NCBI RefSeq assembly: GCF_002813755.1
Contig: NZ_CP018061.1
Location: 2,842,001-2,906,000, forward strand
Origin: Enterococcus mundtii
GTDB lineage: Bacteria; Bacillota; Bacilli; Lactobacillales; Enterococcaceae
Direction: 5' to 3'
Length of the DNA: 64,000 nucleotides
The notes under the pieces are model-generated. The model was not told where the DNA came from. It ran no database searches and worked only from the letters and a program-made list of their open reading frames with translations. Both the position numbers and the translations under genes were made by a program. Positions 1 through 8,928 of the stretch are shown here, one piece after another. Each line of letters opens with the position of its first letter. Within the stretch, counting starts at the first letter, position 1.

Positions 1-1
1 T

Positions 2-1006
2 GTAATGTGGGAGACGATCCAAAAAAATAAACAACCCCTTGTCGATTACTTAACAAGAAAAGCCAATCTTTTTGGTAAAGAAAAAATGGAATGGCAAGAT
101 CAAGATGCACCGATCATTCTAGGTGATATGAAAGAAAAAACCTTTACCTTTGATGAAGCAGCAGCATTTATCATTGAGAATTTCAATAAATTCAGTCCTA
201 AAATGGCTGAATTTGCTCAAGACGCTTTTAACAAAAGTTGGATTGAAGCAGAGGATCGTCCTGGCAAACGACCTGGTGGTTACTGCACGGAATTGCCTGA
301 AACACAAGAATCCAGAATCTTCATGACTTATAGCAATTCAGTCAACGAAGTCGCTACTTTAGCCCATGAGTTAGGTCATGCTTTCCATAGTAGTACGATG
401 TGGGATCTTCCAGCGTTGAATCGTGAATACGCAATGAATGTTGCTGAAACAGCAAGTACCTTTGCAGAATTGATCGTAGCTGATGCAACACTTAAAGCGG
501 CATCAACAAAAGAAGAAAAAATCAATTTGTTGGATACAAAATTACAAAATGCTCTGGCTATGTTCATGAATATCCACTCTCGTTTTATCTTCGAAAATCA
601 ATTCTATACTGCTCGTCAAAAAGGACTAGTGGCAGAACAAGAGATCACTGATATGATGATCGAAGCGCAAAAAGAAGGATATGCAAATGCATTATCTACT
701 TATCATCCTTATTTCTGGGCAGCAAAACTACATTTCTTTATTGATGATGTACCGTTTTATAATTTCCCTTATACTTTTGGTTACTTGTTCAGTTTAGGTA
801 TTTACGCCTATGCTAACGAGCAAGGTTCAAGTTTTGAACAAGAGTATATCGACTTACTACGCGATACTGCTTCAATGACAACGGAAGAATTGGCTCAAAA
901 ACACTTAGGTGTAGACTTAACGAAACCAGATTTTTGGCAAGCAGGCATCAACATGGTCTTAGAAGATATCCAAAACTTCATGGAATTGACGGAAGAATTT
1001 ATTTGA
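2..1006 (+). CDS. pepF: Oligoendopeptidase F (M3 family), C-terminal part
   Basis: This is the C-terminal ~335 residues of an M3 zinc oligopeptidase; the frame is open to the left edge, so the start lies outside the window (full-length family members are about 600 residues). The zinc site is visible: HELGHAFHS near residue 122 of the fragment (HExxH), followed about 25 residues later by the third-ligand helix NVAETAS. Family members are cytoplasmic and cut short peptides during peptide nutrition or turnover. A strong terminator follows the stop codon. The PepF assignment rests on the motif and the following helical region; the substrate cannot be read from the sequence. Confidence 0.93.
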   Translation, partial: VMWETIQKNKQPLVDYLTRKANLFGKEKMEWQDQDAPIILGDMKEKTFTFDEAAAFIIENFNKFSPKMAEFAQDAFNKSWIEAEDRPGKRPGGYCTELPETQESRIFMTYSNSVNEVATLAHELGHAFHSSTMWDLPALNREYAMNVAETASTFAELIVADATLKAASTKEEKINLLDTKLQNALAMFMNIHSRFIFENQFYTARQKGLVAEQEITDMMIEAQKEGYANALSTYHPYFWAAKLHFFIDDVPFYNFPYTFGYLFSLGIYAYANEQGSSFEQEYIDLLRDTASMTTEELAQKHLGVDLTKPDFWQAGINMVLEDIQNFMELTEEFI

Positions 1007-1032
1007 TCATGCTTTCTAAGCAAGAAAATTTT

Positions 1033-1080
1033 AAAGGATCGGACAGACAGTTATCAAAACTGTTTGTTCGATCCTTTTTA
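1033..1080 (+). terminator. Rho-independent terminator of pepF
   Basis: A long inverted repeat (AAAGGATCG... and ...CGATCCTTTTTA with an ATCA-type loop) lies 26 bases after the pepF stop and is followed by a T run on the plus strand. Confidence 0.9.
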
Positions 1081-1087
1081 GTTTCGT

Positions 1088-1122
1088 AAAAAAAGAACTA
1101 ACTCACTTAAGAGTTAGTTCTT
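1088..1122 (-). terminator. Terminator of the sagA-like gene
   Basis: The inverted repeat AAGAACTAACTC/GAGTTAGTTCTT lies just past the sagA stop. On the minus strand it is followed by a run of seven T residues. It sits back to back with the pepF terminator. Confidence 0.88.
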
Positions 1123-1128
1123 CATAAA

Positions 1129-2622
1129 TTACATACTTACAGCGAAGTCAGGTGCATACCATTGAACTGAGCCAATTTTAACACTTTCGCCCGGTTGTGG
1201 TGCATGGATGTATTGTCCGCCACCTAAAGAAATTGCTACGTGGTAAGTGCCACCAGCTGCTCCCCAGAACAATAAGTCTCCAGCTTTTGCTTGAGAAACT
1301 GAGATTCTAGCTCCTGCTGATTCTTGAGGTACAGTCCAACCACCGATGTCACGGCCAGTTACTTGTAGGTACACATAGCGTGTAAATCCAGAACAGTCAA
1401 ATCCACTTGGATCTTTTCCACCCCATACATAAGGAGTCCCAATGTATTTCATCGCTTCAGCTACAATCGCTGCTCCATTAGTAGATGGAGTCGTTGGCGC
1501 TGGAATTGATGGTGCCGGCGTTGATGGTTCAGGTGTTGGAGCTGGTGTTGCAGGTGTTGATGGCTCCGGTGTTGATGGTGTTGTTGGCTCCGGCGTTGAT
1601 GGTGTTGTTGTTTCTGGAACAGATGGTGTAGTAGTAGATTCTTCTGTTGAAGATTCTGGTACACTACTTTCAGTTGTTGAATCTTCTGTTGATGTAGATG
1701 ATTCAGGAACTGAAGATTGTTCTGTTGAAGATTCAGCACTTGATGATGATTCTGAAGTAGCTGATTCAGAAACTTCTGTTGATTCTTGTACTGATGAAGA
1801 AGCTTGTTCTTGTTCTTGCTCTTGTGCTGCTGCAGCGGCAACTGCTGCTGCTTGTTCACGTGCTTCTCTTTCAGCTTGTTCTTGTGCTGCTTGTTGACGC
1901 GCTTGCTCTGCTAAACGAGCTTGTTCACGAATACGTGCTTGCTCTGCTTCAGCTTCTGCTTTTTGGCGGTTCAAGTCTTCTTTTTTATCTTCTGCTGTTG
2001 CTTGTTCAGCCGCTAAAGTAGTTTTTAGAACATTTAAATCAGCTTGTTTTGATAGTAAGTCGCCTTTTTGTGATTCTAAAGCCGCTTGATTTTCTGCTAA
2101 CTCTTTTAGCTTCGCTTCATTTTCAGCTTTTTTATCTTCAACTGCCTGTTTGTCTTCTTTTTGTTGTTTCACTAAGTCTTGGTTCGCACGTACAATCGAT
2201 GACATTGCTTGAACGCGTCCGATTGCATCTGAGAATGACTCAGCATTCAATACTGCATCGATGTAGTTAGAGCTTTTGCTGCTAACTTGTGTTTCACGTG
2301 CTTGCTCTTGGATTGTTGCTTCACGTTTTTCGATACGTTCTTGTAGATCTGCAATTTCTTGTGTCAATTGAGAAGACTCTTGACGTAATGTTGCTTGATT
2401 AGCTAATAAAGTTTCAGCTTTTGTATTGATGTCAGCGACTTGACCTTCTAATGCCTCGATTTGAGATTGGGCACTTGCTTGTTGGTTTTGTAATTCCGCA
2501 ATTTTTTGATCTTGTTGTTGTATTTGAGAATCAAAATCTTCCGCCGCGGCTGCGATCGGTGATGCTACGGCAGTCAAGGCCATTGAACTTACCATTACTG
2601 CTGATATTAAACTCTTTTTCAC
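1129..2622 (-). CDS. sagA: Secreted SagA-like NlpC/P60 peptidoglycan endopeptidase
   Basis: Secreted peptidoglycan hydrolase of 497 residues. Order: a Sec signal peptide (residues 1-27, ending AAAAE), a long coiled coil (about 28-260) rich in Gln/Glu/Ala, a Ser/Thr/Pro spacer (about 270-380) with PxTPSTPE-type repeats, and a C-terminal NlpC/P60 domain (last 115 residues). The catalytic Cys is in FDCSGF, the His in YHVAIS and a further polar residue in YIHAPQ. This is the architecture of E. faecium SagA, a D,L-endopeptidase that releases muropeptides and supports daughter-cell separation. The start is GTG, set by CGGAGG eight bases upstream; the nearby ATG is out of frame. The low-complexity spacer produces long spurious frames on the other strand. 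Confidence 0.93.
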   Translation of the reverse strand: MKKSLISAVMVSSMALTAVASPIAAAAEDFDSQIQQQDQKIAELQNQQASAQSQIEALEGQVADINTKAETLLANQATLRQESSQLTQEIADLQERIEKREATIQEQARETQVSSKSSNYIDAVLNAESFSDAIGRVQAMSSIVRANQDLVKQQKEDKQAVEDKKAENEAKLKELAENQAALESQKGDLLSKQADLNVLKTTLAAEQATAEDKKEDLNRQKAEAEAEQARIREQARLAEQARQQAAQEQAEREAREQAAAVAAAAAQEQEQEQASSSVQESTEVSESATSESSSSAESSTEQSSVPESSTSTEDSTTESSVPESSTEESTTTPSVPETTTPSTPEPTTPSTPEPSTPATPAPTPEPSTPAPSIPAPTTPSTNGAAIVAEAMKYIGTPYVWGGKDPSGFDCSGFTRYVYLQVTGRDIGGWTVPQESAGARISVSQAKAGDLLFWGAAGGTYHVAISLGGGQYIHAPQPGESVKIGSVQWYAPDFAVSM

Positions 2623-2693
2623 TCTTCATTCCTCCGACTGGCTTAATTTAATAAATATCTAAAAATATTTAAGTCTTTCTTAACGATAACAAA

Positions 2694-2716
2694 ATTGTAC
2701 CATAGCTGTATGTCAA
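2694..2716 (-). promoter_or_regulatory. Possible extended -10 promoter of sagA
   Basis: The minus strand carries TATGGTACAAT, an extended -10 (TGG then TACAAT), about 75 bases before the GTG start. A TTGACA lies upstream but only 11 bases away, so it is not a properly spaced -35. The rest of 2720-2866 is AT-rich and shows no gene. Confidence 0.4.
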
Positions 2717-2866
2717 TGAGATAATAGTTATGTTACAAAAACATTTCAAAACAACTGATTATAATGACAGAAATGTAAGATGACATGGTTATTTTCATAA
2801 TACATTTTTCAATAATTAAATAATGCCCGTTTTAAATTAAATAAAAAAAGGCTGAAACATTCGTCC

Positions 2867-3012
2867 TTTCGCACCACCTAAAACCGAATAAACGGTGGGA
2901 ACAGAAGTAATCTCTTCGGAAAATAAGGCGCCATCCACAAAAATTTGAAAAACAATTTTCGTGGATGGCGCCTTATTCTGCGAGGCTAGACACTTCTGTC
3001 CCGACCTTCTTT
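2867..3012. repeat. Dispersed hairpin repeat, copy A
   Basis: About 145 bp that recurs at 27256-27400 and, more diverged, at 16139-16265 and 33088-33180. Shared blocks are CCTAAAA-CGAATAAACGG, GGGAACAGAAGT, AACCTCTTCG-AAAATAAG, a central hairpin (AATAAGGCGCCATCCAC and its complement) and ACACTTCTGTCCCGACC. The ends form an imperfect inverted repeat (GGGAACAGAAGT against ACTTCTGTCCC). The 56-base central hairpin is identical in copies A and B. The element overlaps the last codons of mreD and probably ends that transcript. It recalls the small non-coding repeats reported in enterococci, but I cannot match it to a named family. Confidence 0.8.
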
Positions 3013-3510
3013 AAATAGCTTCTTTAATGGGAATACAAGTAGAGCGAACAATACCATATTCAATAATAATGTTGGACCTAAATATTTAGTGATAAAGTAC
3101 GTACTATCTACACTCGCAAGTTTGAATACCATTTGTACGATCAATGTAAACAACTCATAGCCTGTGATGAAAATGATGAGGCTAAAAAACTCAGTAAAAA
3201 TATTTACATGGATGACCGATTTCATCCCATACATGATAAATACTAATAAAGGTAAAGCAACTGCATAAATGCCAATCACACCAATATAGTAAGAATCAAA
3301 GATAATACCTAAAACTAATGTCGTGATCAGTAAGTAGCGTTTGGAGAAACTCAAACTGCAAAATAGTAAAACCAATATCAAAAGATGCGCACTTGCCATG
3401 TAGTCACCGCTCGACCACCTGATCATCATTCGGGTAAAGTGCCCATCGATCAACATGAGTAAGAACAAGAGGATCGGCAAATAAATGGTCATTTTCTCTT
3501 TTTTCAGCAT
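2986..3510 (-). CDS. mreD: Rod shape-determining protein MreD
   Basis: A polytopic membrane protein of 174 residues, almost entirely hydrophobic, with about five to six predicted transmembrane segments and a short basic C-terminus. It lies three bases after mreC, the usual pairing. MreD works with MreC at the membrane in the elongasome and peripheral cell-wall synthesis; ovoid cocci keep it. Its last codons (GRDRSV and stop) lie inside the dispersed repeat copy A, so the native C-terminus may have been replaced by repeat sequence. Confidence 0.88.
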   Translation of the reverse strand: MLKKEKMTIYLPILLFLLMLIDGHFTRMMIRWSSGDYMASAHLLILVLLFCSLSFSKRYLLITTLVLGIIFDSYYIGVIGIYAVALPLLVFIMYGMKSVIHVNIFTEFFSLIIFITGYELFTLIVQMVFKLASVDSTYFITKYLGPTLLLNMVLFALLVFPLKKLFKEGRDRSV

Positions 3511-3513
3511 GGA

Positions 3514-4368
3514 CTACTCCTCCACAAGACGTTTGATGATCGTTACTACTGGGAGATCATACATATCCGCATAAGGTTTGACATAGACTTCGCGATCTAG
3601 CCCATAACTATCTGGTTTTGTTTTGATGACTGTACCGATTTGCAGATCTGCTGGCGAGTTGCCTCCAAGACCTGATGTTTGTACTACGTCGCCCTCTTTG
3701 ATTTCACTGTCACCTGTTAGCTGTGTCACAACTAGCGCTTGTAACTTTTCGTCATAATTCTTGAGTAAACCGAAAGATTCTCCGTTTCCAGAAGATACGC
3801 GGACAGGGAAATGGTTGGAACTTACGTTTGATGAAGTCAGCAATTCTACTTTAGAAGAAGTGGCATTGACTTCAATGACACGTCCGACTAAACCTTTTTG
3901 CGCCATGACTGCCATATTGACTTCGATTCCATCATTTGATCCTTTATCGACGACTAATAGATCTTGCCATGAGTCAGGTGAACGAGTGATCACATTTGCT
4001 GTGACTCTTTCATAACTCGTCAACGTTTGGCTTAAATCGAGTTCGCTTTTTAGTGCATCGATTTCTTTTTGCATGTTCTTGTTTTTTTGAGCTATCTCAT
4101 CATAGCTGTCGATTTTTTCTTTTAACCGTTCATTTTCTGAATAGGTGGTGAAAAGATGATGTACTGAATCCACGCCATTTTGGACCCATTTGACCGGAGC
4201 AGAAATCGTCCGATCGACAAAAGAGACACTGTCGTTCACAATAGATTGGAAGAAATTGGGCTTTCCTTCATTCGCTCGCTGGGCAGCTGTCACACTTAGG
4301 ACCGTTACTACAATAATAACGATGACTAAGGTAATAATGATATTTTTATTAGGATTGAACTTCTTCAC
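3514..4368 (-). CDS. mreC: Cell-shape protein MreC
   Basis: 284 residues: a short basic N-terminus, one membrane anchor (about 9-30, IIITLVIVIIVVTVLSV), an extracytoplasmic coiled coil (about 75-115) and the MreC beta-domain region with VVDKGSNDGI, GLVGRVIEV and GLGGNSPADLQIG, all typical of the family. It is bitopic, acts outside the membrane and organises cell-wall synthesis enzymes. It forms an operon with mreD. The preceding 160 bases to thiN contain no gene. Confidence 0.93.
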   Translation of the reverse strand: MKKFNPNKNIIITLVIVIIVVTVLSVTAAQRANEGKPNFFQSIVNDSVSFVDRTISAPVKWVQNGVDSVHHLFTTYSENERLKEKIDSYDEIAQKNKNMQKEIDALKSELDLSQTLTSYERVTANVITRSPDSWQDLLVVDKGSNDGIEVNMAVMAQKGLVGRVIEVNATSSKVELLTSSNVSSNHFPVRVSSGNGESFGLLKNYDEKLQALVVTQLTGDSEIKEGDVVQTSGLGGNSPADLQIGTVIKTKPDSYGLDREVYVKPYADMYDLPVVTIIKRLVEE

Positions 4369-4527
4369 AAAGACACCTCGAATTAAATTAGACTCTTACC
4401 TGTAATTTTATCATTAAATAAGGGGAAACAAAAGGCTCGACCCTTCTTTTAAGCTTTTTTTAGCAAATAATTTAAACTGTCATTTTTCCGCTTCATTTCT
4501 TTTGCTACTTTGTCCTGAACCGATCCA

Positions 4528-5166
4528 TCAATCTTTACTTTGGATGACTGAAATGATTCCTTCAGAGAAGCTGAAGGATGCTTTGTCAGTGACAAATTCA
4601 TTGCTTGCATAAGAAGTTGGACGAGATACTTCCTCGTTTGATAGTTGATATTTGCTGTCAGATAATGTCAATTGACTAACAGGTGTCAAACAACAGTAAG
4701 CCAAATACTTCATTTCAGGATTTTTTTTTATCTCGTAAGCTCCTGGTAGATAGTAAGTGATCACGTTTTGTTTGTCTTGTATTTGGATCTGTCGTATAAA
4801 GGGTTGAAACCGTGGTTCTAATGCTAACCATAGATTAGCTAATAAATGATCTAATCTTCCACCAGTTGCACCGATCAGTGTCACGCTTGCTTCTGGAAAG
4901 TGTTCGAATGTCTTTGCTAAACCTAGCTGAGTGTCCGTATCGTCTTTCTCTGCTGGCGCTTGGTGTACTTCGACAGCTTTATCGGATACTCGTTGATATT
5001 CTGAGGAAGACAATGAATCAAAATCACCGATTGCTAGATCTAACGAATAGCCTTTTTCAAGCAAATAGAGTGCCCCACGGTCGATGCCCACGTATCGATC
5101 AAATGATTGCTGTGACAAGTCTGGCCAATTTTCTGGTGATCCGCCTGCAACAAGTAATACTTCCAT
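4528..5166 (-). CDS. thiN: Thiamine diphosphokinase
   Basis: Cytoplasmic enzyme of 212 residues that transfers pyrophosphate from ATP to thiamine, giving TPP. Motifs seen: the N-terminal VAGGSPENWP, YVGIDRGALYLL, LAIGDFDSLS, EKDDTDTQLGL and GATGGRLDH, all characteristic of the catalytic domain, with a beta-rich thiamine-binding C-terminus. Its ATG overlaps the rpe stop by one base (TAATG), so it is translationally coupled in an rsgA-rpe-thiN operon. It functionally complements thiT at 20.1 kb, which imports the substrate. Confidence 0.93.
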   Translation of the reverse strand: MEVLLVAGGSPENWPDLSQQSFDRYVGIDRGALYLLEKGYSLDLAIGDFDSLSSSEYQRVSDKAVEVHQAPAEKDDTDTQLGLAKTFEHFPEASVTLIGATGGRLDHLLANLWLALEPRFQPFIRQIQIQDKQNVITYYLPGAYEIKKNPEMKYLAYCCLTPVSQLTLSDSKYQLSNEEVSRPTSYASNEFVTDKASFSFSEGIISVIQSKD

Positions 5167-5816
5167 TAGCCTAATGCCTTTTTCAATTGATCGATTTGAG
5201 CTGCTGGATCTTCTGCACTATAGACATAGGAGCCTGCCACAAATACGTCTGCACCTGCTTCATGACAAATTTTTGCAGTTTCTGGAACGATTCCACCATC
5301 CACTTCGATTTGATAGGTCCAATCGTTCACCTTGCGTAATTCCGCTAACTCTGCGATTTTATCCACTGTTTCTGTAATAAAGCTTTGTCCGCCAAAGCCT
5401 GGATTGACTGTCATCACTAACACTTGATCAACTAAAGGCAAAACATGCTTGATCATTTCGATCGGTGTACCAGGATTGATAACGACCCCTGCTTTGACAT
5501 CTAAATCTTTGATCATCTGGATCGCACGATGGATATGTGGTGTCGATTCCACATGGACCGTAATGATATCTGAACCTGCTTTTGCAAAATCAGCAATATA
5601 ATTTTCAGGATTGATGATCATCAAATGAACGTCTAACGGTAGTTTTGTGACCGGACGAATTGCTTGCACTACATTCGATCCGAATGTAATGTTGGGAACG
5701 AATTGGCCGTCCATTACGTCCACATGGATATAGTCTGCTCCACCTTTTTCTACTCGTTCAATGTCTGTTTGGAGATTGGCGAAATCTGCGCTTAAAATCG
5801 ATGGTGCTATTTTCAT
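5166..5816 (-). CDS. rpe: Ribulose-phosphate 3-epimerase
   Basis: Cytoplasmic pentose-phosphate enzyme of 216 residues that interconverts ribulose 5-phosphate and xylulose 5-phosphate. The TIM-barrel signatures are all present: IAPSILSADFANL, the metal-binding HVDVMDGQFVPN, LDVHLMI, MTVNPGFGGQSF and EVDGGI. The length is standard. A GGAGGG ribosome binding site precedes the ATG. It follows rsgA by 12 bases, the order common in Firmicutes (rsgA-rpe-thiN). Confidence 0.96.
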   Translation of the reverse strand: MKIAPSILSADFANLQTDIERVEKGGADYIHVDVMDGQFVPNITFGSNVVQAIRPVTKLPLDVHLMIINPENYIADFAKAGSDIITVHVESTPHIHRAIQMIKDLDVKAGVVINPGTPIEMIKHVLPLVDQVLVMTVNPGFGGQSFITETVDKIAELAELRKVNDWTYQIEVDGGIVPETAKICHEAGADVFVAGSYVYSAEDPAAQIDQLKKALG

Positions 5817-5828
5817 AAAAATACCCTC

Positions 5829-6734
5829 CTACTTTCTTCTAGTTTCTTTTTTGTTGTACATCGGTTTACGGTTTTCAACTTCTTGCAAAAATTGCAAGTA
5901 ATTGTCATAGCGAGTCTGTGCAATTTCTTTTGCCGCTACTCTTCGTTTGACTTCACAATCTGGCTCTTTTACGTGCATACACTCTCTAAAGCGACAGTCT
6001 ACAGAAGCATCGACAAATTCAGGGAATTGTTTGGATAACTCGACAGGTTCGATGACTAAGAAATCAATAGAACTGAAACCTGGTGTATCGGCAACCAATC
6101 CATCATAAAGTGGTAATAACTCGACATGTCTTGTCGTGTGACGTCCCCGTCCCAAAGAATCAGATATTTCACCTGTTTCTAACTCAAGCTCTGGTGAGAT
6201 TTGGTTGAGCAACGTCGATTTACCTGCACCTGACTGTCCCATGAAAACAGTCAGTCTTTCTGGAAAATAGCGAACTAATTCATCCGTATCACCCTGTGTG
6301 CGAGGGACGATCACTGGATAGCCAATTTTTTCGTAAGTCTCTTTAATTTCTTTTATTTGTGTAGAAACGACAGCTAAATCCGTTTTCGTCAAATAGATCA
6401 CTGGCTCGATCGATTCATATTCCAACATGACTAAAAAACGGTCGAGTAGATTATAAGAGAATGTTGGTTCGATCAAACTCGTCACAACAACTCCTAAATC
6501 AACATTTGCTACTGGTGGTCGTACTAATTGATTTTTACGTGGTAAAACTTCTAGTAGATAGCCATCGGTCTTGTTTTCACTTTCAAATATGACTTGATCG
6601 CCAACAAGGGGCGTGATCTTTCGATTACGAAAATTCCCTCGACCTCGTGTCTGATAGGTCTCTCCATCTTTATATACGTAATAAAATCCACTTATTGCTT
6701 TTCTGATTTGCCCTTTAATGAAACCCACCTCCAT
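5829..6734 (-). CDS. rsgA: Small ribosomal subunit biogenesis GTPase RsgA
   Basis: Circularly permuted GTPase of about 300 residues that acts in late 30S maturation. Seen: an N-terminal OB fold (GFYYVYKDGETYQTRGRG, PLVGDQV), the permuted G motifs in order (G4 TKTDL, G1 GQSGAGKSTL, G3 DTPGFSS) and the C-terminal zinc knuckle (CRFRECMHVKEPDCEV). The start is uncertain. The ATG at 6734 has no upstream ribosome binding site, a -10-like element ends only nine bases before it, and a consensus GGAGGTG lies just inside the frame, six bases before an ATT codon at 6719. Translation could begin at either position; the homologous region begins near KGQIRKAISGFYYV. Confidence 0.93.
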   Translation of the reverse strand: MEVGFIKGQIRKAISGFYYVYKDGETYQTRGRGNFRNRKITPLVGDQVIFESENKTDGYLLEVLPRKNQLVRPPVANVDLGVVVTSLIEPTFSYNLLDRFLVMLEYESIEPVIYLTKTDLAVVSTQIKEIKETYEKIGYPVIVPRTQGDTDELVRYFPERLTVFMGQSGAGKSTLLNQISPELELETGEISDSLGRGRHTTRHVELLPLYDGLVADTPGFSSIDFLVIEPVELSKQFPEFVDASVDCRFRECMHVKEPDCEVKRRVAAKEIAQTRYDNYLQFLQEVENRKPMYNKKETRRK

Positions 6735-6743
6735 TTTTAGTAT

Positions 6744-6752
6744 ATTTTACCA
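6744..6752 (-). promoter_or_regulatory. Extended -10 element of rsgA
   Basis: TGGTAAAAT on the minus strand, just downstream of the prkC terminator. Transcription would start within a few bases of the annotated rsgA ATG. No good -35 is visible at 16-18 bases. Confidence 0.45.
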
Positions 6753-6782
6753 TAGGACAGCAGAAGTTAGGAGAAATCACCA

Positions 6783-6846
6783 AAAAATAGACCTAAGAAT
6801 TTCCTCAAATGCCGACGACATTTTGAATTCTCAGATCTATTTTTTA
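6783..6846 (-). terminator. Terminator of the priA-to-prkC operon
   Basis: AAAAAATAGA-CT-AGAATT and its complement AATTCT-AG-TCTATTTTTT form a long stem 34 bases after the prkC stop, with T runs on either strand. It separates prkC from rsgA. Confidence 0.85.
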
Positions 6847-6879
6847 TCATTATCGTTTCAGTTCGATTGATTCTGGTTA

Positions 6880-8928
6880 CTAGTCACTATCCGTCGAGGA
6901 TGGAGTGGTGGTACTACTACTAGTTGTTTCGGAACTTGAACTACTGCTTGAACTGCTAGAAGAACTGCTGGAAGAATCTTTTTCAGAACTTGATGATGCT
7001 TTCGCTGGGTCTGGTCCTTTTGAGTAAATCACATTGACGATCGTTCCTGATGTGATCGATGCACCTACTCCTGGATCTGTACGGATCACTTTGTCTTTTT
7101 CTACTGTATCTGAAAACTCATACGTTTCATGACCAATGTAGTCGGCACCGATACCAGATAAGTAACTTTGCGCATCACTTTTCGTATAACCAGAAATGTC
7201 ATTCAGTGTCTTCGCATCTGGTCCTTTACTCACCACGAAACTAATAAATGTCGCATCCGTCAATGGTTCCCCAAAACTTGGTGACTGACTGATGATTGCA
7301 CCGGCTGGGACCGTATCACTATAATCATTCGTTGCACTGATATTCGTATAGCCATTCGTTCTCAAAATACTAAGAACTGTTTCATAGTTTTGTCCGGTGT
7401 AATCGCTCATCGTCGGCTGACTTCCTTTACTAACAGTAAAAGTAATCGTATCTGATGTGGGATCGACTTCTGTTCCTTCATCTTCTGATTGTGAGATGAT
7501 ATTTCCACTAGTGACCTCATCACTAAATTCTTCTTCTTTTTTGATTCTACTTGAAGAGAAACCTAAATCCAGTAGCTGCTTGCGCGCTTCATCGTAAGAC
7601 ATACCCGTAAAATCATCGAGTTGGATTTTCTTCTTACCTGTACTGATATAAAGCGTGACTTCACGATTTTGTTTCACTGTTGTTCCTGAGGCTGGATCTG
7701 TTTTGACCACATTTCCTTTCTCAATCGTATCGTCAGCAATTTCTTCAGTGTTCGTTGCTACCTTTAATTTTGCTTGTGTCAAAGCTTCTCTTGCTGAAGC
7801 TTCGGATTGACCCGAAACATCGGGAACCGTTACTTCTCCTCGTCCACCTGAAGCAAATAAAATCGCTGTCCCAATTCCTAACAAAGCAAGCAAGACCAGC
7901 AAAATGATCCACCATTTTTTTCTTTTTTTAGTCTTTACATCTGGCATTGTTTCTTCGGGATCTGGTAATTCTTCCGCTGGTTTCTCTTCGGGAAGAGGCA
8001 TTGACTTAAAGGAATCTGGCATCGGTGTTTCTGCCGTCAGTGGTGTCAATACTCTTGTTTCGTTGTCCATCGCCTGGGGTTGCCATTTTTCTTCGTTTGC
8101 TCGTTCTAACGACAACACCGTTGCTAGGTCATCTGCCATTTCTTCTGCCGTTTTATACCGGTCGACAGGTTCTTTGGCTGTTGCTTTCAAGACCACATTC
8201 TCCAATGACTGAGGTGCCCCTGGATCTAACTCTTTGATTGAAGGCAAGTCATCCTGAAAATGTTTCAGTGCAATGGTGACAGCTGATTCCCCATCAAAAG
8301 GAACGCTCCCTGTCAGCATTTCATATAAAATGATCCCTAACGCATAGATATCTGATTGTTTTGTCGCCATACTACCTCTTGCTTGTTCTGGTGAAAGGTA
8401 GTGAACCGAACCAAGCATCGTATTCGTTTGGGTGATCGATGTTTCCGATAAAGCAATCGCAATACCAAAATCGGTGATTTTCACAACACCTTCATTATCG
8501 ATCAAGACATTTTGTGGTTTTAGATCTCGGTGGATGATTTGATGGCTATGTGCTAAAGAAATCGCAGACAAGATTTGTTGCATGATGTTTACTGCTGTTT
8601 CATAAGGAATCGGATAGTGCGTTTGGATATAACGTTTTAAATCCATTCCCTTTACATATTCCATAACTAAGTACTGCATATTATCTTCTTCACCGACATC
8701 ATAAACACTGACGATATTTGGATGAACTAATTCGGTTGCCGCTAATGCTTCTCGTTGAAAACGACGGATCGCCGTTTGGTCATTTTGGAAATCAAAGCGT
8801 AGGACTTTGATTGCAACATCTCGATCTAAAATCAAGTCATGGGCTAAAAAGACATTTGCCATACCCCCACTACCGATGTTACCGGTAATTTGGTAACGAC
8901 CATTTAATTTTCTTCCTGGCTCAATCAT
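6880..8928 (-). CDS. prkC: PASTA-domain Ser/Thr protein kinase (IreK/PrkC/StkP type)
   Basis: Transmembrane eukaryotic-type kinase of 682 residues. Kinase domain about 10-270: GSGGMA glycine loop, VAIKVL lysine, HRDLKPQN catalytic loop, ITDFG, and LSPEQARG. After an acidic linker comes one transmembrane helix (about 338-360), then four PASTA repeats ([55 protein letters not shown]), then a Ser-rich tail. PASTA domains sense uncrosslinked peptidoglycan or lipid II; in enterococci IreK controls cell-wall stress responses and intrinsic cephalosporin resistance. Its ATG overlaps the phosphatase stop (ATGA). The poly-Ser C-terminus is coded by a near-repetitive tract and may vary in length. Confidence 0.95.
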   Translation of the reverse strand: MIEPGRKLNGRYQITGNIGSGGMANVFLAHDLILDRDVAIKVLRFDFQNDQTAIRRFQREALAATELVHPNIVSVYDVGEEDNMQYLVMEYVKGMDLKRYIQTHYPIPYETAVNIMQQILSAISLAHSHQIIHRDLKPQNVLIDNEGVVKITDFGIAIALSETSITQTNTMLGSVHYLSPEQARGSMATKQSDIYALGIILYEMLTGSVPFDGESAVTIALKHFQDDLPSIKELDPGAPQSLENVVLKATAKEPVDRYKTAEEMADDLATVLSLERANEEKWQPQAMDNETRVLTPLTAETPMPDSFKSMPLPEEKPAEELPDPEETMPDVKTKKRKKWWIILLVLLALLGIGTAILFASGGRGEVTVPDVSGQSEASAREALTQAKLKVATNTEEIADDTIEKGNVVKTDPASGTTVKQNREVTLYISTGKKKIQLDDFTGMSYDEARKQLLDLGFSSSRIKKEEEFSDEVTSGNIISQSEDEGTEVDPTSDTITFTVSKGSQPTMSDYTGQNYETVLSILRTNGYTNISATNDYSDTVPAGAIISQSPSFGEPLTDATFISFVVSKGPDAKTLNDISGYTKSDAQSYLSGIGADYIGHETYEFSDTVEKDKVIRTDPGVGASITSGTIVNVIYSKGPDPAKASSSSEKDSSSSSSSSSSSSSSSETTSSSTTTPSSTDSD

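Noticed and set aside
1442..1897. 151-codon plus-strand frame rich in Val/Gly/Asp and Ser
   Set aside because: It is the mirror of the repetitive Ser/Thr/Pro spacer and Gln/Ala coiled coil of sagA; no ribosome binding site or known domain. Two further overlapping frames there are likewise shadows.
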